A stretch of DNA of 29,235 nucleotides, taken from the IMG/VR virus record IMGVR_UViG_3300030339_000187, positions 1-29,235 of that record. The stretch is one strand, 5' to 3'. The notes beneath the pieces were generated by a model, which saw only the letters and a program-made list of their open reading frames with translations, did no database searches and had not been told where the DNA came from. Shown here in pieces: positions 6,761 through 15,210 of this stretch; position 1 is the stretch's first letter, and every line of letters begins with the position of its first letter. Both the position numbers and the translations under genes were made by a program. Origin of the DNA: a virus.

Positions 6761-7650
6761 TATCCAACCCTCCAGTCGTAATCTTCAAATTTGTCAACCG
6801 AATTGAAAATAATCCGATTATTTACCCATCTTTGCAATAACCTTGTTTCCCTTGGTGCCGTTTCTTTGTTGAAAACCATCACATACGGGTCAACCCCAAT
6901 TTCCTTCAGCTTATAAATCCGGTATAAATCTTGCTCGTGTGTGCTGTTAAAATTAGTGAGCACATATGCACATGGCCGTCTATGCTTTGACATTTTGGTG
7001 TGTTTTACAAAGAAGCTAAATTGCTGGCTTAAATCCTCATTTGGGTTATCCCAGGCAAAGTGAACGGATTTTATTTTGATGGAGTTTAAAAAGCTGATGT
7101 TGTCTGGTGTCACGAACCGAATATCAAGCCCCTGAGTGAAGTCCACCCATGCCCGGCTGTCAGAAAGCTGTTTCAAAAAAATCTCATGGTCTCTACTAGC
7201 TAAAAGGTTTGGGTCGAGCAATTTGATATTCTTTTCTCCGCTCCAAAATTCGTCTAGGTCTGAAACCCCGTGGCTAAACCGCCCCTCTTTTTGGCTTACA
7301 ACGCAGAATTTACAGCCTCGTGGGCATCCACGGGTGAGAAAGCCATAAGCGGTATTTTTGAATTGAGGGAATAAGGAGTAGTCGGGTCGGCTGTGTTCGA
7401 TTTCATACGGGCATCTTGATGTCAAGTCCCCGTATCCGGTACCGCTCTTTATGACCTGATCGGCATTGATGATTGCCCGATCATCTGCATCTGGAGTGAA
7501 ATCAAAGGTTTTTGAACAGTAAACAAGGTCGTATGTGTTAAGATGGTTAAGCATTTCAACCCTGTCACCTCGTTCTTGGTGGTACGCGGACAGCTTCATG
7601 AGCACTAAATTAGGGAAGTTATGCGAATCGCTCCATAATCCTATTTTCAT
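6760..7650 (-). CDS. Phage radical SAM protein
   Basis: 296 residues. Residues 1-65 look like a B12-binding-type Rossmann module (MKIGLWSDSHNFPNLVLMKL, then YDLVYCSKTFDFT). The radical SAM core follows with Cys109, Cys113 and Cys116 in TRGCPRGCKFCVV, the CxxxCxxC site for a 4Fe-4S cluster and S-adenosylmethionine. Similar proteins occur in phages of anaerobes; the substrate is unknown. It lies between the helicase and the VRR-NUC nuclease with four-base overlaps, so a nucleic-acid substrate or a replication-linked role is plausible. Not the peptide-type maturase found in the tail region: no SPASM cysteines here. Confidence 0.8.
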   Translation of the reverse strand: MKIGLWSDSHNFPNLVLMKLSAYHQERGDRVEMLNHLNTYDLVYCSKTFDFTPDADDRAIINADQVIKSGTGYGDLTSRCPYEIEHSRPDYSLFPQFKNTAYGFLTRGCPRGCKFCVVSQKEGRFSHGVSDLDEFWSGEKNIKLLDPNLLASRDHEIFLKQLSDSRAWVDFTQGLDIRFVTPDNISFLNSIKIKSVHFAWDNPNEDLSQQFSFFVKHTKMSKHRRPCAYVLTNFNSTHEQDLYRIYKLKEIGVDPYVMVFNKETAPRETRLLQRWVNNRIIFNSVDKFEDYDWRVG

Positions 7651-9155
7651 CCCGCCTTACCTCCCATCATAATTCGATTCAAAATCTGGCTCGCCTGCAT
7701 CTTCGTCAGCCCGTCAGTGTCAAACCCTTTTACCCGTTTCTGAATTAATTGCAATTGTTTATCGCTGGCTGGCTTTGACCCCCAATACTTCGCCTGTGCT
7801 AAATCCCAGATGTACCGAGTTTCCTCATGATTTTCACACAGATATTTGTAAGCACGGTCGAAAGCCTCTTGCATCGTGACCAACTCGCCGTTTAACACGG
7901 TCCGCCCCAGTTCGTCCTGACAAGGAATAATCATCTTCTTTTTCTCCGGTAGGCTGCAGATCATGGCGCCGTCCGGCATCTTAAACCAGTTGACATCGTG
8001 GGTGTTGTATTTCTGCTCTTGCGCCCACAGGTCGACGATTTTTATATTTCTTATCCAGCTCTCTGGAGAATCAGCAGCCCTGATGGCCTTTTCGGGTAAA
8101 TCAAATAGCATACCTTCAAGTTCGTTGGTCTTTTTTACCGGCACATCCTTCAGGTCAATACCCAGTAAGGACGGAGCGGTGCAGAGGCTAGCCTTGCCAG
8201 ACACACCAACACAATCAATCAGGTTTAGATTCTCCTTGCCCTCAAACAGCCGAAGTCCCCTGCCTACCATCTGAGTATATAAGCTGTCTGATTGGGTAGG
8301 CCGGGCGATGATAACAGTCTCGACCCGTGGGATATCGGTACCCTCGGTAAAAACCATACAGTTTACAATGCAGGGGATTTGACCGTCAGTGAATGCCTTG
8401 ATAATAGATGCCCGGTCTTTCGTCTCCCCTATGACTACAGCAGCACCCGGTATTCTCCCTGCTATTTCCTCCGCCTGATGCACCGACACAGCAAAGATCA
8501 GCGTCGCCCCTCTGCCCAATTCCCTGTACGCTTGGGCGATTGCATCAGCGGTACCGTCCATCGCCTCGTCCAGTTCGCCCGGAGCATAGTCACCGTGGGA
8601 GGTTCGAACACCTGACAGATCATACCCAATATTCACCCGGCGGCAGTAAATATCCGAAAGCCAGCCGTTTTTGATGCCCCATTTAAGGTCACGCTGAAAG
8701 ATGATGTCTTGATAAATATCATCCATCCGGGCAGAGTCGGAACGGTTTGGGGTCGCAGTAAAACCGAGTGTCAAGCGGGGTGTGAAGTGATCAAGGACAC
8801 GCCGGTAAGACTGCGCTGCGCTGTGATGGGCTTCATCCACGATCAGGATGTCGAATTCGTCTTGGCTGAATCTGTCAAGCCTGCGGGTTATTGATTGCAC
8901 TGATGCAGACACAACCTCGGCCATGGGGCCCGCATGATTCCCAGCCATTTCGATGTCAGTGAGACAATCAAAGTATTTTAACGGTTGATGTACAAGTTCT
9001 TCCCGGTGTGAAAGGATTAGCATCTTTCCATTCCGGGGGATATTCGCGAAGGTGACGGTCTTGCCGAGGCCGGTAGCCATTTGAATGAGGTAGCGGCCCG
9101 GTGCTTTTGACTGGATTATATCGATACATTCAGTTTGATAATCTCTTAAATTCAA
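7647..9155 (-). CDS. DEAD/DEAH-box (type III restriction-like) helicase
   Basis: 502 residues, a superfamily 2 helicase. N-terminal Q-like element (LRDYQTECI), Walker A ATGLGKT (27-33), DEAH box VDEAH (106-110), motif III FTATPNR (132-138) and motif VI QMVGRGLR (295-302) are all present, so it should be an active ATPase. It probably unwinds DNA during phage replication. The start is TTG at 9155, with GGAGG eight bases upstream; the iteron cluster begins just beyond that ribosome site. The stop overlaps the start of the radical SAM gene. Confidence 0.9.
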   Translation of the reverse strand: MNLRDYQTECIDIIQSKAPGRYLIQMATGLGKTVTFANIPRNGKMLILSHREELVHQPLKYFDCLTDIEMAGNHAGPMAEVVSASVQSITRRLDRFSQDEFDILIVDEAHHSAAQSYRRVLDHFTPRLTLGFTATPNRSDSARMDDIYQDIIFQRDLKWGIKNGWLSDIYCRRVNIGYDLSGVRTSHGDYAPGELDEAMDGTADAIAQAYRELGRGATLIFAVSVHQAEEIAGRIPGAAVVIGETKDRASIIKAFTDGQIPCIVNCMVFTEGTDIPRVETVIIARPTQSDSLYTQMVGRGLRLFEGKENLNLIDCVGVSGKASLCTAPSLLGIDLKDVPVKKTNELEGMLFDLPEKAIRAADSPESWIRNIKIVDLWAQEQKYNTHDVNWFKMPDGAMICSLPEKKKMIIPCQDELGRTVLNGELVTMQEAFDRAYKYLCENHEETRYIWDLAQAKYWGSKPASDKQLQLIQKRVKGFDTDGLTKMQASQILNRIMMGGKAG

Positions 9156-9173
9156 TATTTAGACCTCCTTTTT

Positions 9174-9439
9174 GTGGGACACTGTGGGACACTGTGGGAC
9201 ATATGTCCCACACTTTAAAAGGCTCAACCATGCGGGTTTGTGCTATGCTGTGGGACTGTGGGACAAATTTGCACATTTTCTCTATACGGGAAAAGGTATA
9301 CATACTATTGTTGGGGTGTGTATGTGTTTCATATAAAAGTCTTATGTTTTGTGTCCCACATGTCCCACAGTCCCACACCCGCACAACCATGCGGTTTTTC
9401 AGCGGTGGTCTGTCCCACGCTTGTCCCACACTGTCCCAC
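9174..9439. repeat. GTGGGAC/GTCCCAC iteron cluster (candidate origin)
   Basis: Twelve copies of the heptamer GTGGGAC fill the gap between the two helicase genes. Five are forward (start 9174, 9184, 9194, 9250, 9258) and seven inverted (9205, 9353, 9362, 9370, 9412, 9423, 9433). The first three have an exact 10-bp period, one helical turn. The last copy ends two bases before the stop codon of the DUF927-type gene. A second direct repeat, CAACCATGCGG, occurs near 9226 and 9385 and can form small hairpins (AACC/GGTT). No gene is supported in this stretch. Position and structure fit a replication origin. Confidence 0.8.
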
Positions 9440-9440
9440 A

Positions 9441-11267
9441 CTAAAACGGTAATTCTTCATATTCCCCATCCTTTTCAACCGTTTCGGTCGCCAGCTTGAG
9501 CACCACGCACTCGGTCAAAACGCCACCAATGCGCTTTCCTTTGGTGCTATTTCGGCCTCTCGTCTCTATCAGCCACTGCTGCTTCAAAAAGCTTAACAGC
9601 GCCACTGGTGAATACCCGCCGTCCTCGGCAGCCTTGCAGAATACGGACTTGATGATATACGCCCAGCTGCCATCCAGAACGCCATACACATCCCCCGGCT
9701 GGTCGGTCTTAAACTTATTAGAGTTCTGCGCCACCCAGTCCAGCATGAAATGATAACCACGATCTCCGGACGAAACAGCCGCCTTTGATTGCAGGAACTC
9801 GGATATCTCGCCAATGGTCAATGCCTTATTGTCCTTGAATATCCATTCAGTAGCCAATTTGTCGGCCACGATAATTGTCGCGGCGGCCATAGCCTGCTTC
9901 TCGGTTGTGTCGTTGTCAGATAAGTTTTTAAAAGCATCCTTGTACATCTCAGCGGCCTTTTCTGCCGCACCTTCCGCATACAACCGAAGAGCAAACTCCC
10001 GGCCAACATGACCATAATTCCGCTTTAGCTCGCTGGACACCGCATGGCCATCCTCAATGATTTTTTCAGTCGCCCGGCACTCTATTTCGATTACCCGGTT
10101 GACCGCTCCTGCACCACTCCCAGCGCTTGTGATGGGGCTTTCACCCGTTGTGATGATACAGTTCGCCCAAGTGGGCGTTCGCTCGATACCACCCGTCTTA
10201 GTGCCTCTGGTGCGGCCTACTCCCTCGGCCAGTGCGTAAACATCAAACATCAATTTCCCCCGGTTGTCCTTTGCGAGTTGGAGCTCGTCCACCAGAAGGG
10301 GTAAGTGGTTTAAGAAGGATGCCAGCTTTTCACGGCCGACAACCGTTGAGTTAAAAGTCTGTATGTACCTACCCATTTCAGGGGTGCCCCACACCGAAGC
10401 GGCCAGCATCAGGGCGACGGTCTTGCCGGTTCCAGACTCACCTCCCCAAAGGTGGACGAAGAACGGAAGCGAGCCGGTTGGCTTGACCAGTACAGAGGCG
10501 AACGATGCCGCGAGGACGATACGCGCCATTACATTACCCTGCCGAATTTTCAACGCCAAATCGAGCCACTTCTGACGCTGTCCGTGGGGCTTGATGCTTT
10601 CGAAGATGGTTCGAAAATTTGCGTCTCCGTCAAAGATCAAACCCTCGACATAGGGGGAAAATCCTTCCCCCTCGATCATCCCAAGTCGGGAAACGCTCTT
10701 GCTCTCCGGGATCAGTTCATAATTCAGATTTTCCATGTCCGCCAGGTATTTAATCATAAATTTGGCGTTTTCACTGTTGACTGCGATTCCCATGTCAGCC
10801 AGTGAGATGATGCTGTTTGCACTAGCTAGGGTCTTTTTGTCTGCAATGACCTCCCGCCATTTCTTACCCTTTGAATATGCGATCCTCAGCTTTTCAACGC
10901 CGGTGTCGATATTGACCAATCGTTCTACCGGTAGGATGGGGTGGCAGCAGGCGGTTTCTTCAAAGTTCCCATTGTATCTCGTAACCCCGAAGTCATCCGC
11001 CTGCCAGTCTCCGGTTTCAAGTTCTAATTCCTGCCCGCTGAAAGTTGTTACGCTGCGGGCGTAAATGGTTCCGCTTTGCTGCTTCAAGGACTTCTCATAC
11101 TCCGTCAGCATCTTTCGAAAACCTTTAAACTGCAACATCTTATCGGCGTAATCAGCCATTTCGATGATCGCCCGTTGCTTTTGAAAATTATTTTTAATTG
11201 CAACAATTTCCTCATACGGTGCCGGTGTCATGAAGTCCTCTTTTGTATATTCCGGAATGTTTATCAC
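9441..11267 (-). CDS. DUF927-type replicative helicase/primase-associated ATPase
   Basis: 608 residues. The C-terminal half is a DUF927-type ATPase with Walker A GESGTGKT (276-283), Walker B LPLLVDEL (322-329) and a downstream TTGESP sensor-like motif. The N-terminal 200 residues are unrecognised. It directly follows a separate CHC2 zinc-finger gene, so together they may form a split primase-helicase. The last residues, EYEELPF, match the acidic tip of single-stranded DNA-binding proteins and are nearly the same as those of the SSB-like protein (EEEELPF). The GTG at 11267 directly follows the upstream stop; an ATG at 11231 with AGAGG five bases upstream is an alternative start. Confidence 0.85.
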   Translation of the reverse strand: MINIPEYTKEDFMTPAPYEEIVAIKNNFQKQRAIIEMADYADKMLQFKGFRKMLTEYEKSLKQQSGTIYARSVTTFSGQELELETGDWQADDFGVTRYNGNFEETACCHPILPVERLVNIDTGVEKLRIAYSKGKKWREVIADKKTLASANSIISLADMGIAVNSENAKFMIKYLADMENLNYELIPESKSVSRLGMIEGEGFSPYVEGLIFDGDANFRTIFESIKPHGQRQKWLDLALKIRQGNVMARIVLAASFASVLVKPTGSLPFFVHLWGGESGTGKTVALMLAASVWGTPEMGRYIQTFNSTVVGREKLASFLNHLPLLVDELQLAKDNRGKLMFDVYALAEGVGRTRGTKTGGIERTPTWANCIITTGESPITSAGSGAGAVNRVIEIECRATEKIIEDGHAVSSELKRNYGHVGREFALRLYAEGAAEKAAEMYKDAFKNLSDNDTTEKQAMAAATIIVADKLATEWIFKDNKALTIGEISEFLQSKAAVSSGDRGYHFMLDWVAQNSNKFKTDQPGDVYGVLDGSWAYIIKSVFCKAAEDGGYSPVALLSFLKQQWLIETRGRNSTKGKRIGGVLTECVVLKLATETVEKDGEYEELPF

Positions 11268-11786
11268 CTACTTCCACGGTGTTTGAGTAAACCAATAATC
11301 AAAATAAGATATCCTATGAATCGCTTCCAGCCACTCTGGGTCAGGGTCCTCGCCAGGGAACGCTGGGGCCTTCCAGTTGAGCGCGTACCAGAGCCGCCGG
11401 TATTCGGCCACCTTCTGGTCGTACTCGTCTCTATAAGCCTGCAACTTGGCTTCCTCGGCTTCCTTTTCCCGCTTCCACTTTGCCACTGCCCTCCGATCAG
11501 GCTTTTCGTCCGATAGGCCGAGGTTAAAATCGGCGTTGATGCGGACTACTGCCTGCCGAAAGTCAATGTCAAACAGTTGCATCACGAAGTCGATGACCGA
11601 GCCACCGGCTCCGCATTCGCCGAAGCAATGAAAGCCTCGCCCCGGTTCTTTGTAGACTTTCATTGATGCGGTTTTATCGTTATGAAATGGACACGGTAGG
11701 AATCCGAAGCGGTTGGGGGTGAACCCATACCGCTCCGCGATATCCTGCATTGAAAGGCTGGATTTGATAATGTCGGCGGCGCCCAT
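11268..11786 (-). CDS. CHC2 zinc-finger primase-like protein
   Basis: 172 residues. The N-terminal 90 residues are a DnaG-type CHC2 zinc finger: Cys32 and His35 (CPFH), Cys54 and Cys58 (FHCFGEC), followed by GAGGSVIDFVM. Residues 100-135 are a charged helix. There is no TOPRIM catalytic domain, so this is the DNA-recognition half of a primase working with the next gene, or a regulatory remnant. The start overlaps the upstream stop (TAATG); its ribosome site is weak, implying coupling to the SSB-like gene. Confidence 0.85.
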   Translation of the reverse strand: MGAADIIKSSLSMQDIAERYGFTPNRFGFLPCPFHNDKTASMKVYKEPGRGFHCFGECGAGGSVIDFVMQLFDIDFRQAVVRINADFNLGLSDEKPDRRAVAKWKREKEAEEAKLQAYRDEYDQKVAEYRRLWYALNWKAPAFPGEDPDPEWLEAIHRISYFDYWFTQTPWK

Positions 11787-12358
11787 TAGAACGGAAGTTC
11801 TTCTTCCTCGACGTCGACATTAACAAACGAGGTGTTGGCGGATGGGGGGGTGGAGAAGGATGTGGAAGAACCCTGCGGCAGATATTTGTCTGCTGGCGGC
11901 TCAATACCCTTTTTAACAGCTTCAACCGAACGAATAAATAAGCATTTGGTCGCCCACTTCAAATCACCATTGTTCCCTGCGTACTGCTCTCTGCCAAATA
12001 TGGCGCCGACTTTTTTCCCCTTCAACTTGGTTTCGTCAAAATCCCATTTAAAACCGGAGTTCGAAAGTTCGATGCTCGTGATCATCCCCTTGAAAAAGGA
12101 AGTGCTGGTCCCATCGGTAACCTGACGGAAGGTGCCCGTCCACTTGCGATCAGCGCGGGCGTCCGCATCAAATCGCTTTTTGAAATAACCGGAATGTTCT
12201 CCCTCGGAAATATCGAGCGCTAGAACGAGGCATTCTCTGTCTGTGCTGGTCTTGTCCAACTTCGCCCCCTGAATGGTGCATATGTAAGCACCGGCGGGAA
12301 GGTTCTCAAAATCACCTGTAAAAGCTTGGGCTTCGTCGTATCCTTGCGGTTTGTTCAT
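11786..12358 (-). CDS. DUF669-like single-stranded DNA-binding protein
   Basis: 190 residues. The N-terminal 150 residues have an OB-fold-like, beta-rich pattern (GAYICTIQGAKL, CLVLALDISEGEHSGYF, VGAIFGREQY) typical of DUF669/phage SSB proteins. A flexible Ser/Pro-rich linker follows, and the C-terminus is DVEEEELPF, the acidic tip that SSBs use to recruit partners. Next to Sak4-like and exonuclease genes, as expected for the SSB of a phage recombination module. RBS GGAGG precedes the ATG. Confidence 0.75.
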   Translation of the reverse strand: MNKPQGYDEAQAFTGDFENLPAGAYICTIQGAKLDKTSTDRECLVLALDISEGEHSGYFKKRFDADARADRKWTGTFRQVTDGTSTSFFKGMITSIELSNSGFKWDFDETKLKGKKVGAIFGREQYAGNNGDLKWATKCLFIRSVEAVKKGIEPPADKYLPQGSSTSFSTPPSANTSFVNVDVEEEELPF

Positions 12359-12360
12359 AA

Positions 12361-12981
12361 TTATTTTTCCTCCTTATTTAATTCCCAGTAATTGCGTATG
12401 GTCTTGTCCACGAATTTCAGATCGTTGTCGATTTCTCGATCGAACATTTCAAGCGGACTTTTTGCAGTGGTATACCCATCAGACTGGGTAACAAATTTGT
12501 GCGTTTGCCCATCGGTGGTGCAGAGCAGGACAATGGAGAAAAGGCCTTCAACAGTCAGCTTTTCATCAAGCATCTTTCCAATGGTCTTGGCTTTGATTTT
12601 CCCATCGTCCGTGCGCTCACAGTGATGCAAAAAGTAAACGATCACATCCTTTGGTGTTTGGGATATGACAAATTGGATAAGATTTCGGAAATCCAGCGCC
12701 ATGTCTGTAAATTTGTTGTACCCGGTTTCTTTTGCCCGATCAAACATTGCGAAGGCCATGAGATATTGGCTGTCATCAATAACATAGGCCTTGCGAGTGG
12801 GGTTCGACAGCCCTTTGATAATACTGGTGTATGTGGCCCCGTCGTGCTTGGGTAACTTCTTTTTGAACGGCAGCGGCTTAGAAGCCACATTGAAGATTCC
12901 AATATCGTCCGGATCAAAATTGCGGAGTGAAGTGGATTTGCCGCTGCCGGACTCTCCGAGGATTAAAACTGGGATGCCCAT
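12361..12981 (-). CDS. Sak4-like AAA (RecA-fold) ATPase
   Basis: 206 residues. Walker A GESGSGKST (9-17), Walker B KAYVIDDSQYL (about 64-74) and a short RecA-like core correspond to the AAA_24 family of phage ATP-binding proteins, including Sak4-type recombinases that anneal or exchange strands with an SSB partner. Gene order SSB-Sak4-exonuclease supports this over a DnaC-like helicase loader, which is the main alternative. AAAGG lies upstream of the ATG. Confidence 0.75.
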   Translation of the reverse strand: MGIPVLILGESGSGKSTSLRNFDPDDIGIFNVASKPLPFKKKLPKHDGATYTSIIKGLSNPTRKAYVIDDSQYLMAFAMFDRAKETGYNKFTDMALDFRNLIQFVISQTPKDVIVYFLHHCERTDDGKIKAKTIGKMLDEKLTVEGLFSIVLLCTTDGQTHKFVTQSDGYTTAKSPLEMFDREIDNDLKFVDKTIRNYWELNKEEK

Positions 12982-12983
12982 AA

Positions 12984-13745
12984 TTACCTGACCTTTCTAT
13001 AATCTACGACTTCGCTTAATACTTTTGTGGACTTGCAATAATCACACATTTCGCACCGGCGGGGAGTGCCAACGCCCTGCTTTAACTGGTGAAATATCGG
13101 TGCCATCCTTTTCACTTCGTCAAGCGCATATCCGAGAATTTCATCTGGTATTCGCATAACAGATATATCAGGCTCTGGCTTTTCTTTGGTTGCGGCGGCG
13201 ATAATGAACGGCAGGCCATTACCTTCGATCTCTTGATAGATGGCCGCTTGGATGTCGTAACCCCAAGCTTCAACGAATGATACCTTACCCTTTCCATCTA
13301 CCCACACCGGGGCGAAGTCTTTCATGATTTTTAGGTCTACAATGGCCTCTGACGGGTGATAACTGTCTATTTTGATTTTGAAGGGAACACCAGCAATTTC
13401 GCCTGTTTTAATAATTTGCTTTTCACCGCTCATGGCCCATTCATAAAATAGGGTGTCGCGTTCGATTCTACGAATTATGTACTCGGCTTGCTTGTAATCT
13501 GCTTTCAACTCGCCTTTTAGCGTGAAAAGTTCGGGGTGTTTGGCTTTAAAAATATTGAGCGTACCCTCGAAATAAGCATCTACATAGGACCCGACAAGCA
13601 ACGCCGCTGACATCTCTTCCGAATATTCACCGTGTATCTTGGCAAGCGCCGCCGCCTCACATGACATGAAATCTTTGTATTGAGTTGAGCCCATGTACGC
13701 CATGTTCATTTCCTTGGAATAGTAGTTCTCGGCTGTTAATATCAC
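12984..13745 (-). CDS. RecE-like PD-(D/E)XK exonuclease (DUF3799)
   Basis: 253 residues. N-terminus LTAENYYS, then AYMGSTQYKDFMSC, is typical of the phage exodeoxyribonuclease VIII-like family. Nuclease motifs: Asp127 (KIKIDSYHP), Asp137 and Lys139 (VDLK), and the QAAIYQE helix with Gln166 and Tyr170. Cys29 together with Cys231, Cys234 and Cys237 (CEMCDYC) could hold a 4Fe-4S staple as in AddB/Cas4 nucleases. It should resect duplex ends to give single strands for the Sak4-like annealing protein. GTG start overlaps the upstream stop as GTGA. Confidence 0.85.
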   Translation of the reverse strand: MILTAENYYSKEMNMAYMGSTQYKDFMSCEAAALAKIHGEYSEEMSAALLVGSYVDAYFEGTLNIFKAKHPELFTLKGELKADYKQAEYIIRRIERDTLFYEWAMSGEKQIIKTGEIAGVPFKIKIDSYHPSEAIVDLKIMKDFAPVWVDGKGKVSFVEAWGYDIQAAIYQEIEGNGLPFIIAAATKEKPEPDISVMRIPDEILGYALDEVKRMAPIFHQLKQGVGTPRRCEMCDYCKSTKVLSEVVDYRKVR

Positions 13746-15175
13746 AGCTCTGTCACCACCAATTCATCATCATTCGTTGTTCTCGTCGCAATAAATTGCA
13801 ACCCCTTAGCTTTGCACTTCTCGTACAGCGCCGCCCGGCTCTTATCGTCCAGACGCTCGGCGCCGTCAATCAGAATGATCTGCAGACCGGACGGTTTTGA
13901 AATTGCCACATCAACACACAGGTCAAGCTTTTCCCCATCGCTCAAATTACTAAGCGGCAGCCCTCTGACCAGCGGAATACCGCCCTCGACCGTCAGCCCA
14001 TCGACCGGAATCTTCGCCTCTTTCAGAATGATACCGGGCAGCTTCCTAGCCAGTTCGATTTTATCGGTCAACTTGTCCGATTTTTCCTGCAGAGCATCGA
14101 CCTCGTCCTGCATACGCTTCATCCGGTAGTATTCGTTCAGATGCTTTTTCATGGCCTCGGCGTTATTGATCTCTGCGACCAGTTGGGCGGTATCGGTTGG
14201 CACCTTGTCAGCGTACTGGGCGGCAATGCCCACATTAGCATCCAGAGTAGCCTTAGCAGCTTCAAACTCTGATTCAGCGATCTTTGTCTTATCGACCAGT
14301 TTGCTGTCCAGTGCCCCGATCTGTCCCTCTGCAGAAATGATCTCAGCCTTTAGGCGTTCAATTGTCTTCAGTAACCCCTCCCGCTCGTTGGAAATGACCT
14401 CTTTGGCGGCTGACTTGGCAATGTCCCGATCTGCCGTGATACCTCGAAGCGCATTCTCATAACCAGCCTTGAACGCCTTGGACTTCTCGATGTTGGTATT
14501 GCCCAGGCGAATCTTTTCCAGCCGGGTGTATTTCTCGGCGGTGTCGTATGCCTCCCACTTCTCAGCGGTATAGCCGTCAGGGATGGAGGCAGCGATATCC
14601 TCGTACGATTTTTTCTTGAAAAGCTTTTCACTGTTGATCTGCTGCCGGGTCTGATAATAAACACCGTTTTCAGCCTGTATTTGCTGTAGGACGGTCAGGA
14701 TGTTTTGATGGTAATCAACGCCTTTCGGGATCTCCCCGAACTGTTCCTGTATCCATCCCATATCCCACGCATATTCGATTAGATCAAGGATGATCCGGTT
14801 CTGCTCTGCGATGGGCTTCTGGATGAATTCGACCGGGTTCAGTTGCAAGGGTGTGAGAATATCATTCAAAAAGGTTTGCGGTCGGGGAACATTCATACCG
14901 TTTTCCTTAAGGGTGAGGCTGCTGGTGTCCATGCCAGATTTAAGTTTGCGGTCAATGTGCAGGCCGGTATCCGTCTCAATGAGAATCTCGGCCTCGTCTG
15001 CGCCCTGCTTGACGATGTATGTACGATCAGACCGATTGGTCAGGGCGTAGCGGATGGCATCTAGAACGGATGATTTACCAGCGCCCTTGGGGCCTTTGAT
15101 TTCGACCGAACCGGTGCCGAGTTGAATCTCGGAAACACCGAAGGCGGTGCGAATTTTAATTAGTGATGTTTTCAT
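13742..15175 (-). CDS. SMC/SbcC-like AAA ATPase
   Basis: 477 residues. Walker A GPKGAGKSS (28-36) near the N-terminus, an extended coiled coil (about residues 200-375), ABC signature LSDGEK (411-416) and Walker B IILIDGAER (433-441) make this a short Rad50/SbcC/SMC-type ATPase. It is commonly found upstream of phage recombination genes, where it may hold or process DNA ends together with the exonuclease. Start ATG follows AAAGGATG; that region also contains the -35 element of a plus-strand promoter, so expression may be influenced by the antisense unit. Confidence 0.85.
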   Translation of the reverse strand: MKTSLIKIRTAFGVSEIQLGTGSVEIKGPKGAGKSSVLDAIRYALTNRSDRTYIVKQGADEAEILIETDTGLHIDRKLKSGMDTSSLTLKENGMNVPRPQTFLNDILTPLQLNPVEFIQKPIAEQNRIILDLIEYAWDMGWIQEQFGEIPKGVDYHQNILTVLQQIQAENGVYYQTRQQINSEKLFKKKSYEDIAASIPDGYTAEKWEAYDTAEKYTRLEKIRLGNTNIEKSKAFKAGYENALRGITADRDIAKSAAKEVISNEREGLLKTIERLKAEIISAEGQIGALDSKLVDKTKIAESEFEAAKATLDANVGIAAQYADKVPTDTAQLVAEINNAEAMKKHLNEYYRMKRMQDEVDALQEKSDKLTDKIELARKLPGIILKEAKIPVDGLTVEGGIPLVRGLPLSNLSDGEKLDLCVDVAISKPSGLQIILIDGAERLDDKSRAALYEKCKAKGLQFIATRTTNDDELVVTEL

Positions 15176-15209
15176 TTGACATCCTTTCGAATACTTGATA
15201 TAATCAAGT
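15176..15209 (+). promoter_or_regulatory. Consensus promoter with overlapping palindrome
   Basis: TTGACA (15176-15181), exactly 17 bp, TATAAT (15199-15204): both hexamers are perfect. The -10 sits inside the inverted repeat ACTTGATATAATCAAGT (15193-15209, 7-bp arms), which could be a repressor operator. No plus-strand gene follows; the only downstream element is a terminator, so the promoter seems to drive a small RNA. On the other strand the palindrome lies 18-34 bases before the SMC-like gene start. Confidence 0.8.
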
Positions 15210-15210
15210 T

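Noticed and set aside
9174-9439. CRISPR array
   Set aside because: Repeats are 7 bp, irregularly spaced, and in both orientations. No spacer regularity and no cas genes.
9130-9441. Open frames of 60-130 codons on both strands in the repeat region, including a 103-codon minus-strand frame
   Set aside because: They are built from the GTGGGAC repeats, lack a ribosome site and codon-like composition, and overlap the helicase start. The region is better read as non-coding iterons.
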